Part shown: positions 1 to 8,171 of the stretch, piece after piece | Numbering within the stretch: the first letter of the stretch is position 1 | Layout: each line of letters opens with the position of its first letter | Assembly: GCF_013778455.1 (NCBI RefSeq) | Contig: NZ_JACEHE010000006.1 | Span: 248,001-312,000, forward strand | Length of the DNA: 64,000 nucleotides | Reading direction: 5' to 3' | DNA from: Streptomyces himalayensis subsp. himalayensis | Lineage (GTDB): Bacteria > Actinomycetota > Actinomycetes > Streptomycetales > Streptomycetaceae | Made by a program: the position numbers and the translations under genes | Notes under the pieces: generated by a model | Databases searched by the model: none | What the model was told of the DNA's origin: nothing | Seen by the model: the letters and a program-made list of their open reading frames with translations, nothing else

Positions 1-2
1 TC

Positions 3-605
3 GCGCGCGGAGCATCGCCGTGGCTCCTGCCGACCGTCGCCACCGCTGCCCTGAGCCTGGCCCGGTCGCGCCGCTCCAGGAGCGCGGCCGCCGTCGCCGT
101 GCCCGCCACCGCTCTCGCGGCGGGCATGCTGTGGTTCTTCCGCGACCCGGAGCGTGAGATCGCTCCGGGCCGCGTCATCTCCCCGGCCGACGGCGTGGTG
201 CAGAGCATCATGCCGTGGAAGGACGGACGCACCCGCGTCGCGATCTTCATGAGCCCGCTGAACGTCCACGTCAACCGCGCACCCCTCGCGGGCACAGTGA
301 CGTCGGTCGAGCACATCCCCGGTGGGTTCGTGCCGGCGTTCAACAAGGAGAGCGAGAACAACGAGCGCGTCGTCTGGCACTTCGACACCGAGCTCGGCGA
401 CATCGAGATGGTGCAGATCGCCGGTGCGGTCGCCCGCCGCATCGTCCCCTACATCCCGCAGGGCACGAAGGTCGAGCAGGGCGAGCGGATCGGTCTGATC
501 CGCTTCGGCTCTCGCGTCGACATCTACCTGCCCGAGGGCGTCGAGGTCGCGGTCGAGGTCGGCCAGAAGACCGTGGCTGGGGTGACTCGCATTGACCGTG
601 ATTGA
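3..605 (+). CDS. psd: Phosphatidylserine decarboxylase, 5' end outside window
   Basis: Decarboxylates phosphatidylserine to phosphatidylethanolamine at the membrane. The frame is open from the first bases of the window, so the start lies upstream and about 200 codons are visible. WFFRDPER, ISPADGVV and MSPLNVHVNR are typical of the short actinobacterial/archaeal-type Psd. FGSRVDIYLP near the C-terminus holds the Gly-Ser bond cut autocatalytically to form the pyruvoyl cofactor. The 3' end overlaps the phosphatidylserine synthase gene by 14 bp, so the two consecutive pathway steps are co-transcribed. Function is clear; only the N-terminus is missing. Confidence 0.95.
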   Translation, partial: ARGASPWLLPTVATAALSLARSRRSRSAAAVAVPATALAAGMLWFFRDPEREIAPGRVISPADGVVQSIMPWKDGRTRVAIFMSPLNVHVNRAPLAGTVTSVEHIPGGFVPAFNKESENNERVVWHFDTELGDIEMVQIAGAVARRIVPYIPQGTKVEQGERIGLIRFGSRVDIYLPEGVEVAVEVGQKTVAGVTRIDRD

Positions 606-1449
606 TCCCCATACCAAGCCCGGCTGGGTGCCGGAGGCCGACGAGGTGGACGACGACGCGGAAGAGATGCCGCTGTCGCTGCGCCTGTCGATAGCGGACA
701 CCCTCACGCTCGGCAACGCCACATGCGGCTTCATGGCGGTGTACTTCACCACCACCGGCATCCTGATCCCGCACCTCACGGGCAGCCAGGAGTCGGGCAT
801 GGCCCGGCACAGCGCGGCCACGGCCGTGATCCTGATGCTGTGCGCGGCGGTCTTCGACCTGTTCGACGGACTGGTGGCACGAAAGCTCCGCTCGTCGCCG
901 ATGGGTGCGGAGCTGGACAACCTCTCCGACCTGATCAGCTTCGGGCTGGCGCCTGCGTACTTCGTCCTCGTCTACGGCATGGTCGCGGACGACGCGCACC
1001 AGAGGGTTGCTGCGGTCGGCGCGATCGTCGTCCTCCTGGCAGTCGTCCTCCGCCTCGCGAGATTCTCGTGCGTGACGGTGAAGGACGGCACGTTCCAGGG
1101 CATGCCGTCGCCGTTCGGTGCGCTGACCGTCGTCTCGATCGTGCTGCTCGAGCTGCCGTTCGTCGCCACGCTCATGGCCATCCTCGGGACGGCCTGGCTC
1201 ATGGTGAGCCGGGTCGAGTACCCGAAGCCGCGCGGGCGCCTCGCGGTGGCGATGCTCTCGTGGATCGTCCTCAGCATGGGTCTGCTGACGGCCTGGGCGT
1301 TCGACGCGCCGGGGGGCCAGCTGCTCCTCCAGACCGGCTGCTCCCTCCAGCTCGTGCTGGGCGCGGTGATTCCCCTCTTCGCCACGGCTCGGAGGGTGAA
1401 CAACTTCCGGGACAACCGGCGTGAGGCCAGGGCAGCGCAGTTGCCCTAA
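592..1449 (+). CDS. pssA: CDP-diacylglycerol--serine O-phosphatidyltransferase
   Basis: Makes phosphatidylserine from CDP-diacylglycerol and serine, the substrate of the decarboxylase encoded just upstream. The 285-residue protein has the CDP-alcohol phosphatidyltransferase signature: DLFDGLVARK followed by GAELDNLSD, which together give the D-G-x2-A-R-x8-G-x3-D-x3-D pattern. Hydrophobic stretches after it fit several membrane helices. The start used is TTG at 592 with GGGGTGA six bases upstream; GTG at 598 is an alternative. The overlap with psd suggests translational coupling. A strong terminator follows at once, so the psd-pssA transcript probably ends here. Confidence 0.93.
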   Translation: MTVIDPHTKPGWVPEADEVDDDAEEMPLSLRLSIADTLTLGNATCGFMAVYFTTTGILIPHLTGSQESGMARHSAATAVILMLCAAVFDLFDGLVARKLRSSPMGAELDNLSDLISFGLAPAYFVLVYGMVADDAHQRVAAVGAIVVLLAVVLRLARFSCVTVKDGTFQGMPSPFGALTVVSIVLLELPFVATLMAILGTAWLMVSRVEYPKPRGRLAVAMLSWIVLSMGLLTAWAFDAPGGQLLLQTGCSLQLVLGAVIPLFATARRVNNFRDNRREARAAQLP

Positions 1450-1457
1450 CGGTACGC

Positions 1458-1501
1458 AAACGGGTGTGGCCCGAGCCTTCTGGCTCGGGCCACACCCGTT
1501 T
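1458..1501 (+). terminator. Rho-independent terminator after pssA
   Basis: A perfect 20-bp inverted repeat (arms 1458-1477 and 1482-1501) with a TTCT loop. It is GC-rich in the stem and followed by T residues to 1503. It lies 9 bp after the pssA stop. Confidence 0.9.
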
Positions 1502-1503
1502 TT

Positions 1504-1852
1504 GGGCCCACTGCGCGGGCCCACACGCCGGGGCACCCACGCCTCGGTGCGCCCACCGGAATCTCCGCTCAGGCAAGACGCGATGCACCGCACGTCGTGG
1601 GTTGTGCCCACCCCTCCCCCAGCTACCGCTGGGAGGTGCCCCAGCCCTGGGGGTACCTCCCAGGCCCTTAAGGCACTGGGGGAGGAACGACTGCCCACAT
1701 CAGCCACGCCGCCCGCGTGAGGGAACAAGGTCGGTGCCGGCCGGAGGCCCGAAGGCGCCGCACGCCGAGCGCGGCCACCCGGTGCGGGGGGGGTACCCAC
1801 GGAGAGCGCGGGGCCACCCCGGCCCGAGGTCTCGCGCCGAGGGCGGAGCCCG
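1504..1852. other. Intergenic region with Streptomyces-type repeat
   Basis: About 350 bp between the pssA terminator and the end of the glycerate kinase gene. I see no convincing gene. It holds the dispersed repeat at 1597-1646 and GC-rich hairpins such as the one around 1641-1655. Confidence 0.6.
1597..1646 (+). repeat. Dispersed ~50-bp intergenic repeat, copy 1
   Basis: Almost identical, in inverted orientation, to 34230-34278. The core is a hairpin, CCCAGCTACCGCTGGG, flanked by C-rich sequence. Repeats of this kind are common in Streptomyces intergenic DNA. It may act as a transcript-end hairpin. Confidence 0.8.
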
Positions 1853-3061
1853 TCACGTCAGGAAGTCGCGGCCGATCCGCTCCGCCACCGTCTCCAGAAT
1901 CGGCCCCGCCTCGGCGATGCAGCGGGCGACGTCCGGTTCCACGTCCGTGAGCGCGTACGCCCGACGGATGCCTGCCCGGCCCAGCGCCTCAGGCCGGAGC
2001 GCAAGGCGGCCGCAGACCGCCACGACCTCCTTGCCCGCCGCACGCGCCGCCGCGGCGACGCCCGCCGGGGCCTTGCCGTGCAGGGTCTGCTCGTCCAGCG
2101 ACCCCTCCCCCGTGATGACGAGGGCGGCGCGTTCCAGTGCGGGCGCGAAGCCGAGAACGTCCAGCATGACCTCGATACCGGGCCGGAAGCTCGCCCCGAA
2201 CCCGACGAGAGCCCCGTATCCGATACCCCCCGCGGCCCCCGCCCCCGGCGACTGCGCGTACTCCGCGGCCTTCGGGCCGATCGCCTTCTCCAGGACCGCG
2301 GCGTAATGGCCGAGCGCAGCGTCAAGCGTGGCCACGTCCTCCGGGCTCGCCCCCTTCTGCGGCCCGTACACCGCGGGCGCCCCCGTAGGCCCGGTCAGCG
2401 GGTTGTCGACGTCGCTGGCGAGCACCACGTCGACATCGGCGATGCGCGGATCGAGGCCGGACAGATCCGCGGAGGCCAGCCCCCGCAGCGGCCCGCCGCC
2501 CGGCGCGACGGGTTCCCCGTCAGCGTCCAGGAACCGCGCCCCGAGCGCGGCCAGCATTCCCGCGCCCCCGTCGGTGGTGGCGCTGCCGCCGACGCCGAAG
2601 ACGATGGTGCGGGCCCCCGCGTCGAGGGCCGCGCGGATCAGCTCCCCGGAGCCGTACGTCGTCGCGCTCAACGGCGCGAAGACGCCGTCCGGCAGCCACT
2701 GGAGCCCGCTGGCCTCCGCCATCTCGACCACGGCGGTCCCCTCGCGCAGCGCGTACGCCGCCGTGACCTGGTCGCCGAGCGGCCCCGTGACCCGTACCTC
2801 CCGGCGCTCGAATCCGGCGGCGACGGCGGCCGCGACCGTACCGTCGCCGCCGTCGGCCACCGGCAGCGCCTCGACCTCCACCCATGCAGCGACGCGGCGC
2901 AGGCCGGCCGCCACACGCTCGGCGACCTCCACGGCCGTGAGTGATCCCTTGAACTTGTCTGCGGCTATCAGCACGCGTCCGACCTGGCCGGACTTCCCCG
3001 ACGACCCCGACGGGCCCGTCGCCTGTGCCTTGCCCGCTGCCGTCCGTGCAGCGTCCGCCAC
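1853..3061 (-). CDS. Glycerate kinase (GckA/GlxK family)
   Basis: Phosphorylates glycerate, feeding glyoxylate/glycerate carbon into glycolysis. Family signatures are ADKFKGSLTA at the start of the core, VADGGDGTVAAA, and GVGGSATTDGGAGML. The start used is GTG at 3061 with AAGGGGA eight bases upstream, giving 402 residues. The conserved core begins about 30 residues in, so GTG at 2974 (373 residues, closer to the usual family length) is a real alternative but has a weaker ribosome site. The gene stands alone and is divergent from the ADP-ribosylglycohydrolase gene. Confidence 0.9.
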   Translation of the reverse strand: MADAARTAAGKAQATGPSGSSGKSGQVGRVLIAADKFKGSLTAVEVAERVAAGLRRVAAWVEVEALPVADGGDGTVAAAVAAGFERREVRVTGPLGDQVTAAYALREGTAVVEMAEASGLQWLPDGVFAPLSATTYGSGELIRAALDAGARTIVFGVGGSATTDGGAGMLAALGARFLDADGEPVAPGGGPLRGLASADLSGLDPRIADVDVVLASDVDNPLTGPTGAPAVYGPQKGASPEDVATLDAALGHYAAVLEKAIGPKAAEYAQSPGAGAAGGIGYGALVGFGASFRPGIEVMLDVLGFAPALERAALVITGEGSLDEQTLHGKAPAGVAAAARAAGKEVVAVCGRLALRPEALGRAGIRRAYALTDVEPDVARCIAEAGPILETVAERIGRDFLT

Positions 3062-3226
3062 CGTTGCATCCCCTTGCTTCCGGGCCCTGCTGCTCACGCA
3101 GGGCAGTCGCGCCGCTGCGACCTTAACCGGAGGCGGGGCCCGCTGCCCATGGCCCGCGTCAGGTGGTGTTGGCCCCGGCCCGGCATCGACCGCGCGAAAG
3201 CGCCCGGGAATGGGTAAACCGGAGGC

Positions 3227-4318
3227 ATGACCTCTGTGGACACGCATGTGGGCACGGATGTGGGCACGGAACTCGACGACCGGATCCTCGGCGGCTGGCT
3301 CGGCCGGATCGCGGGCAACATGCTCGGCAAGCCGGTGGAGCAGGGCGACCACTGGACACGCGAGCGCATCGACGGCTATCTCACACGGGCAGCCGCCCTT
3401 CCCCTCACGGACTATCTGCCGGAACCCGTGTCCGAGTCCGACGGGTTCGCGCTGCGCCCCGAGTGGCGCTCGTGCGTACGGGGCCGTATCCACGGCAGCT
3501 GCCGGGACGACGACGTGGACTACGCGATCCTCGGCCTGGACCTGCTGGAAACCCACGGCTTCGGCTTCACCACCGAACAGGTGGGCGAACTGTGGCTGCT
3601 GCGGCTCCCGTATCTCCAGACGTTCACCGCGGAGCGCGCCGCGTACCGTAACCTCGCGAACGGCCTGAAGCCGCCGCTGACCGCGACCTACGACAATCCC
3701 TACCAGGAGTGGATCGGGGCGCTCATCCGCGCCGACGTCTTCGGCTGGACGTGCCCGGGCGCCCCGCGCCGCGCGGCATCGCTCGCCCGCCGCGACGCGG
3801 TGCTGTCGCACAGCGGCAACGGCGTGTACGGCGCGATGTGGGCGGCGGCACTGGTGTCCGCCGCGTTCACGGCGCCGACGGTGCGGGCCGCGGTGGACAC
3901 CGCGCTCACGGTGATCCCGGCGAGCAGCCGTCTCGCGCGGACGGTACGACGCGTCATCTCGCTGCACGACTCGCGGCTCGGCTGGGAGGACACACTCGAC
4001 GCGGTCCAGGAGGAGACGGCGGGGCTCAACTGGATCCACGCGATCCCCAACGCCGCCGTCATCACCGCCGGACTCCTGTACGGAGACGGCGACTTCACCC
4101 GCACCATCGCTCTGACGGTGCGCGGCGGCCTCGACACCGACTCCAACGGCGCGACCGCCGGTTCCGTCGCGGGCGTGCTGTGCGGAGCCGCCGCGATCCC
4201 GCCCCAGTGGAAGGAACCGCTGGAGGACACGGTACGCAGCGCCGTGTTCGGCTTCGACGGGGCGCGTATCAGCGAACTGGCTGAGCGCACGGTACTGCTG
4301 GCCGCGCAGAACACCTGA
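3227..4318 (+). CDS. ADP-ribosylglycohydrolase family protein
   Basis: A 363-residue member of the ARH/DraG family, which removes ADP-ribose from proteins or small molecules using two metal ions. It opens with DRILGGWLGRIAGNMLGKP, as the family does. The acidic metal-binding motifs are DDDVDYA about residue 105 and GLDTDSNGATAG near residue 305. The start ATG has GGAGG a few bases upstream. A Nudix hydrolase starts 54 bp downstream on the same strand and a sirtuin follows, which suggests a role in ADP-ribose turnover. The true substrate cannot be read from sequence. Confidence 0.88.
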   Translation: MTSVDTHVGTDVGTELDDRILGGWLGRIAGNMLGKPVEQGDHWTRERIDGYLTRAAALPLTDYLPEPVSESDGFALRPEWRSCVRGRIHGSCRDDDVDYAILGLDLLETHGFGFTTEQVGELWLLRLPYLQTFTAERAAYRNLANGLKPPLTATYDNPYQEWIGALIRADVFGWTCPGAPRRAASLARRDAVLSHSGNGVYGAMWAAALVSAAFTAPTVRAAVDTALTVIPASSRLARTVRRVISLHDSRLGWEDTLDAVQEETAGLNWIHAIPNAAVITAGLLYGDGDFTRTIALTVRGGLDTDSNGATAGSVAGVLCGAAAIPPQWKEPLEDTVRSAVFGFDGARISELAERTVLLAAQNT

Positions 4319-4360
4319 CGTACACCGGTTGAAGCCGAGGTGGGAGGCGCCCGCGCTGGT

Positions 4361-4366
4361 TACCCT
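4361..4366 (+). promoter_or_regulatory. Candidate -10 box for a leaderless Nudix transcript
   Basis: TACCCT ends six bases before the GTG at 4373. This is the spacing expected when transcription starts at the start codon. No good -35 hexamer is visible at normal spacing. Confidence 0.4.
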
Positions 4367-4372
4367 TCCCTG

Positions 4373-4864
4373 GTGACCACTCCGGACTACGCCACCTACA
4401 TCGCCGGCCTCCCCCGCGTCCTCGCCGGCGCCGCCGCCCTCTTCCGTGATGCCGAAGGGCGCGTACTGGTCGTCGAGCCCAACTACCGCGAGGGCTGGGC
4501 GCTGCCCGGCGGAACCATCGAATCCGACGCCGGTGAGAGCCCGCGGCAGGGCGCCAGGCGCGAAACGCTGGAGGAGATCGGCCTGGACGTCGAGCTCGGG
4601 CGTCTGCTCGCGGTGGACTGGGTGCTGGGCACGGGGCGCCCGCCGATCGTGGCCTATGTGTACGACGGCGGCGTGCTCGCCGAGGAACAGCTCAAGTCGA
4701 TCCGGCTGCAGGAGGAGGAGCTGCTGTCCTGGCGGCTGGTGCCACGCGCCGAGATCCAGCAGTACCTGCACGGCACGCTGAGCCTACGGGTGCTCGCCGC
4801 ACTCGACGTACTGGAGGAGGGCACCGGCACGGCCGAGTTGGAGAACGGCCGGCCTGCGATGTGA
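4373..4864 (+). CDS. Nudix hydrolase
   Basis: Hydrolyses a nucleoside diphosphate linked to another moiety; the substrate is unknown, ADP-ribose being one possibility given the neighbours. The Nudix helix is GGTIESDAGESPRQGARRET followed by LEEIG. The part from GE through REtLEEIG is canonical, but the first Gly is two residues further away than in the standard G-x5-E box. GTG at 4373 gives 163 residues and fits a leaderless start. A GTG at 4340 would add 11 residues without a better ribosome site. Confidence 0.85.
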   Translation: MTTPDYATYIAGLPRVLAGAAALFRDAEGRVLVVEPNYREGWALPGGTIESDAGESPRQGARRETLEEIGLDVELGRLLAVDWVLGTGRPPIVAYVYDGGVLAEEQLKSIRLQEEELLSWRLVPRAEIQQYLHGTLSLRVLAALDVLEEGTGTAELENGRPAM

Positions 4865-4934
4865 CGACGGCGGTACGGAGTCCCGCGCTGCGGAGCCCGG
4901 GATATCGGTTCGCCGCCGAATGGCCCGCGGCCTG

Positions 4935-5078
4935 GGCCCTGTCGTCAAACTCCCGCCGTCCGCCCGAAGGGCGGGCCCCGCGGCGTCATGGGGGTCCCTC
5001 CCTGCTCGAGCGAAGCCGAGAGCTTGGGGGAGCGTGCGATCGCAAGGCCGGGGCAGGCGGGAGTTTGACGACAGGGCC
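4935..5078. mobile_element. MITE-like element with perfect 23-bp terminal inverted repeats
   Basis: Arms 4935-4957 and 5056-5078 are exact reverse complements across 23 bp, enclosing about 98 bp. The interior is non-coding and has further short hairpins. No target duplication is obvious at the edges. It ends directly against the putative -10 box of the sirtuin gene, so it may have replaced the upstream promoter region. Size and structure fit a non-autonomous element mobilised by a transposase elsewhere. Confidence 0.6.
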
Positions 5079-5084
5079 TAGGCT
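5079..5084 (+). promoter_or_regulatory. Candidate -10 box for a leaderless sirtuin transcript
   Basis: TAGGCT lies seven bases before the ATG at 5092 and immediately outside the inverted-repeat element. A TTGACG inside the element is only eight bases away, too close to be its -35. Confidence 0.4.
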
Positions 5085-5091
5085 CGACGGC

Positions 5092-5817
5092 ATGGACAAG
5101 CCTCTCGTCGCCATCCTCAGCGGCGCCGGTATCTCCACCGACTCCGGCATCCCGGACTACCGCGGGCCGAACGGGCTGTGGCGGCGCGATCCGGAGGCCG
5201 AGAAGCTCGTCACGTACGAGTACTACATGGCGGATCCGGAGATCCGCCGCCGTTCATGGCAGATGCGGCGCAAGAACCGGACCCTGCAGGCCCAGCCGAA
5301 CGCCGCGCACCGGGCGGTGGTCGACCTGGAGCGTTCCGGGGTGCCGGTGCGGGTCATCACGCAGAACGTCGACGGGCTGCACCAGCTCGCCGGGCTGCCG
5401 GACCGCAAGGTCCTCGAACTGCACGGGACGGCGCGGTCGGTGATGTGCACCGGGTGCGGCGCCCGGTCCTCGATGGAGGACGCGCTCGCGCGGGTCGCCG
5501 CGGGTGAGGAGGACCCGTCGTGCCTGGACTGCGGCGGGATCCTCAAGTCCGCGACGGTCATGTTCGGCGAGCGGCTCGATCCGGAGGTGCTGGGCCAGGC
5601 GGTCGCCATCACCAAGGCCTGCCAGGTGTTCATCGCGGTCGGGACGACTCTGCAGGTGCAGCCCGCCGCGGGTCTCGCCGGTCTCGCCGCCGACCACGGC
5701 GCACGGCTGATCATCGTCAACGCCGAGCCGACGCCGTACGACGACCAGGCCGACGAGGTCGTACGGGAGCCGATCGGGACGGCGCTGCCGGATTTGCTGC
5801 GGAGCCTGGCCCACTGA
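5092..5817 (+). CDS. NAD-dependent protein deacylase (sirtuin, Sir2 family)
   Basis: Removes acyl groups from lysine using NAD and releases O-acyl-ADP-ribose plus nicotinamide. The 241-residue protein has every sirtuin landmark: GAGISTDSGIPDYRG for NAD binding, TQNVDGLH, catalytic His in LHGTARS, and a zinc site built from CTGC and CLDC about 30 residues apart. ATG at 5092 starts right at the conserved core. A longer in-frame reading upstream would run through the repeat element and is rejected. It probably uses a leaderless mRNA. Confidence 0.93.
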   Translation: MDKPLVAILSGAGISTDSGIPDYRGPNGLWRRDPEAEKLVTYEYYMADPEIRRRSWQMRRKNRTLQAQPNAAHRAVVDLERSGVPVRVITQNVDGLHQLAGLPDRKVLELHGTARSVMCTGCGARSSMEDALARVAAGEEDPSCLDCGGILKSATVMFGERLDPEVLGQAVAITKACQVFIAVGTTLQVQPAAGLAGLAADHGARLIIVNAEPTPYDDQADEVVREPIGTALPDLLRSLAH

Positions 5818-5868
5818 CCGGGGATGAGTCCCTGTCCCACTGACCGGGGATGAGTCCGCGGTCCACGA

Positions 5869-6369
5869 TCAGAACAGTCCGGCGCCCCGCTCGAAGTCCA
5901 GCAGCTGCTGCTTGCGCTCCAGGCCGCCGCCGTAGCCCGTCAGGCTGCCGTCCGCGCCGACCACTCGATGGCAGGGCACGATGATGCCGACGGGGTTCCT
6001 GCCGTTGGCGAGGCCGACCGCGCGGGAGGCCTTGGGGTTGCCGAGTTCGTGGGCGAGTTCGCCGTAGGAGCGGGTCTCGCCGTACGGGATCTTCCGGAGC
6101 TGCTCCCAGACGGTGCGCTGGAAGGGCGTTCCGTGGAGGTGGAGGGGGAGCGTGAACTCCTTCAGCTCGCCTGCGAAGTAGGCCTTCAGCTGGGTGGCGA
6201 TCTCCGCGAAGGCGAAGGCGGTGTTGTCGCGGTCGCCGAAACTCTCCTCGGGCGGGCGGTGGCGCTGGCCGGTCATATAGAGGCCGGACAGGACGCCGTC
6301 GGTGAGAACGACGGTGAGCGGGCCGTAGGGGCTGTCCATGACGGTGTGCTGACGGTTGCTCGGTGACAT
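5869..6369 (-). CDS. ogt: Methylated-DNA--protein-cysteine S-methyltransferase
   Basis: Suicide repair protein that takes methyl groups from O6-methylguanine. The active site IIVPCHRVVG is present with the downstream GSLTGYGGG loop and the DNA-binding segment PYGETRSYGELA. ATG at 6369 gives 166 residues and has AAGGA about 11 bases upstream; ATG at 6381 is possible but lacks spacing for a ribosome site. It begins about 30 bp after the Ada-AlkA stop on the same strand, so both repair genes are likely one operon, perhaps induced by methylated Ada. Confidence 0.95.
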   Translation of the reverse strand: MSPSNRQHTVMDSPYGPLTVVLTDGVLSGLYMTGQRHRPPEESFGDRDNTAFAFAEIATQLKAYFAGELKEFTLPLHLHGTPFQRTVWEQLRKIPYGETRSYGELAHELGNPKASRAVGLANGRNPVGIIVPCHRVVGADGSLTGYGGGLERKQQLLDFERGAGLF

Positions 6370-6398
6370 GTGTTCGTACATCCTTTTTCGTAACTGCC

Positions 6399-7880
6399 CT
6401 ACATGGGCATGAAGTTGATCGGGTGGTCGTCGGTGGCCCACAAGTACTGGACCGCGTAGGCCCGCCATGGGCGCCAGGCCGCGGCGCGGGCGGTGAGCGC
6501 GGCCGGAGTGGACGGCAGGCCCAGTTCCTGGGCGGCGCGCCGCATTCCGAGGTCGGTGGCGAGGAAGGCGTCCGGGTCGCCGAGGGCGCGCATCGCGATG
6601 GCCTCGACGGTCCAGGGCCCGAATCCTGGCAGCTCGGCCAGCCGCACGCGGGCCTCGTCCCAGTCGCTGTCGGCGCCCAACCACAGCTCTTCTGCGGCTA
6701 GTTGGTGGACAAGCGTGGTGAGCGTGGTGCGGCGGCTCCGCGGCAGGGCGAGTGACTCGGGGTCCAGCGCGGCCAGCGCTTCGGGTGACGGGAAGAGGTG
6801 GGTGAGGCCGCCCTCGGGGTCGTCCACGGGCTCACCGTGGGCGACGACCAGCCTGGCCGCATGGGTACGTGCGGCGGCCGTGGAGACCTGCTGGCCGAGC
6901 ACCGCGCGCACCGCGAACTCGGCCTCGTCGACGGTGCGCGGCACCCGCCGGCCCGGCGCCTTGTCGACGAGCGGCGTGAGCAGCGGGTCCGTGCGGAGCA
7001 GGTCGTCGATGGCGACCGGGTCGGCGTCGAGGTCGAGCATGCGGCGGCAGCGGCTGATGGCGACGGGCAGGTCGCGCAGGTCGGTGAGCGTCAGGCGGCA
7101 GCCGATGTGGTCGGGGGCGGGGGTGAGCGCGGCGATTCCGTGCCCGTAGGGGAGGCGGAGCGTGCGCCGGTAGGCGCCGTCTCGCCACTCCTCCACGCCA
7201 GGTACGGCGGTCGCGGCGAGGTGGCCGAAGAGGTTGTCGGGATTGAGCGGCGCGCGGAACGGCAGCCGCAGGGTGAGCGCGCCCGGGGTGCCCGTTCCGT
7301 TCGTCCTCTGGGTGCCCCTCAGGGCCCGGGTGCGCAGCTCGCTCGGGGCTAGCGCGTAGACCTCTCGTACGGTGTCGTTGAAGGTGCGGATCGAGGCGAA
7401 ACCCGCGGCGAAGGCGATCTCCGCCATGGGCAGCGCGGTCGTCTCGACGAGCAGGCGGGCGGTCTGGGCGCGCTGGGCCCGGGCGAGCGCGAGGGGGCCG
7501 GCACCCAGCTCGGCGAGCAGCTGCCGCTCGATCTGCCGGGTGCTGTAGCCGAGGCGGGCGGCGAGCCCGGGGACGCCTTCACGGTCGACGATGCCGTCGC
7601 CGATGAGCCGCATGGCGCGGGCCACGAGGTCGGCGCGCTGGTTCCACTCGGGTGAGCCGGGGCTGGTGTCGGGGCGGCAGCGTTTGCAGGCGCGGAATCC
7701 GGCCTGCTGGCAGGCGGCGGCGGACGGGTAGAACCTCATGTTCTGCGGCTTGGGCGGCACGACCGGGCAGCTCGGGCGGCAGTAAATCCCCGTGGTCAGT
7801 ACGGCCGTGAAGAACCACCCGTCGAAGCGGGCCTCCTTGGCCTGCACGGCGCGCAGACAGCGCTCGGTGTCGGTGTGCAT
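6399..7880 (-). CDS. alkA: Ada/AlkA: methyl-phosphotriester sensor, AraC regulator and 3-methyladenine glycosylase fusion
   Basis: A 493-residue three-part protein. Residues 1-80 are the Ada zinc domain, with Cys pairs in IYCRPSCP and CKRC; one Cys accepts methyl from phosphotriesters. Residues 85-180 are an AraC-type double HTH. Residues 195-493 are an AlkA-type helix-hairpin-helix glycosylase, with LPGFGPWTVEAIAMRALGD carrying the hairpin and catalytic Asp. It both senses alkylation damage and excises alkylated bases. This fusion is common in actinobacteria. The downstream ogt supplies direct reversal of the remaining lesion. Confidence 0.95.
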   Translation of the reverse strand: MHTDTERCLRAVQAKEARFDGWFFTAVLTTGIYCRPSCPVVPPKPQNMRFYPSAAACQQAGFRACKRCRPDTSPGSPEWNQRADLVARAMRLIGDGIVDREGVPGLAARLGYSTRQIERQLLAELGAGPLALARAQRAQTARLLVETTALPMAEIAFAAGFASIRTFNDTVREVYALAPSELRTRALRGTQRTNGTGTPGALTLRLPFRAPLNPDNLFGHLAATAVPGVEEWRDGAYRRTLRLPYGHGIAALTPAPDHIGCRLTLTDLRDLPVAISRCRRMLDLDADPVAIDDLLRTDPLLTPLVDKAPGRRVPRTVDEAEFAVRAVLGQQVSTAAARTHAARLVVAHGEPVDDPEGGLTHLFPSPEALAALDPESLALPRSRRTTLTTLVHQLAAEELWLGADSDWDEARVRLAELPGFGPWTVEAIAMRALGDPDAFLATDLGMRRAAQELGLPSTPAALTARAAAWRPWRAYAVQYLWATDDHPINFMPM

Positions 7881-8040
7881 GGCTCAAGGATGGTGCAGGG
7901 TGTCGAGCGGGGCTGGCGGAAATCCGACATCAACCTTGCGCTGCCTGGGAGCGCGCTTCCCTCGGCTGCCTGCCTGGGGCGAGCGTCTCATGCTGGCGCG
8001 CTCGGCCGTGTGGGCCTGGTCCGCCCCCGCGGCCCCCGCT

Positions 8041-8171
8041 GCGCCGCGGTCAGCACTTCGCAGGCCCGCCGCTGCCCCGCGGTCACCTCTTCGCCGGCCC
8101 GCCGCTGCGCCGCGGTCAGCTCTTCGCCGACTGCGCGAGCGCCGCGGTCAGCTCTTCGCCGGCTCCGCGAG
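8041..8171. repeat. 33-bp tandem repeat, four copies, overlapping a stop codon
   Basis: Copies at 8041-8073, 8074-8106, 8107-8139 and 8140-8171 (the last 32 bp). The innermost copy holds the last codons and stop of the macrodomain gene. The others repeat that 3' end, stop codon included, downstream. This looks like slippage or unequal exchange. The rest of 7881-8147 shows no gene. Confidence 0.85.

Noticed and set aside
340..1800. A 486-codon open frame on the minus strand across psd and pssA
   Set aside because: It is antisense to two clear lipid genes and their terminator. Its composition is Arg/Pro/Gly-rich, typical of high-GC shadow frames.
3062..4771. Upstream extension of the glycerate kinase frame to 4771
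   Set aside because: The extra 570 codons lie antisense to the ADP-ribosylglycohydrolase and Nudix genes and have no domain sense.
5064..5084. TTGACG/TAGGCT as a standard -35/-10 promoter for the sirtuin gene
   Set aside because: The spacing is only eight bases; 16-19 is needed. Only the -10 is kept.
4861..5091. N-terminal extension of the sirtuin from 4861
   Set aside because: It would translate the inverted-repeat element. The conserved sirtuin core starts at the ATG at 5092.
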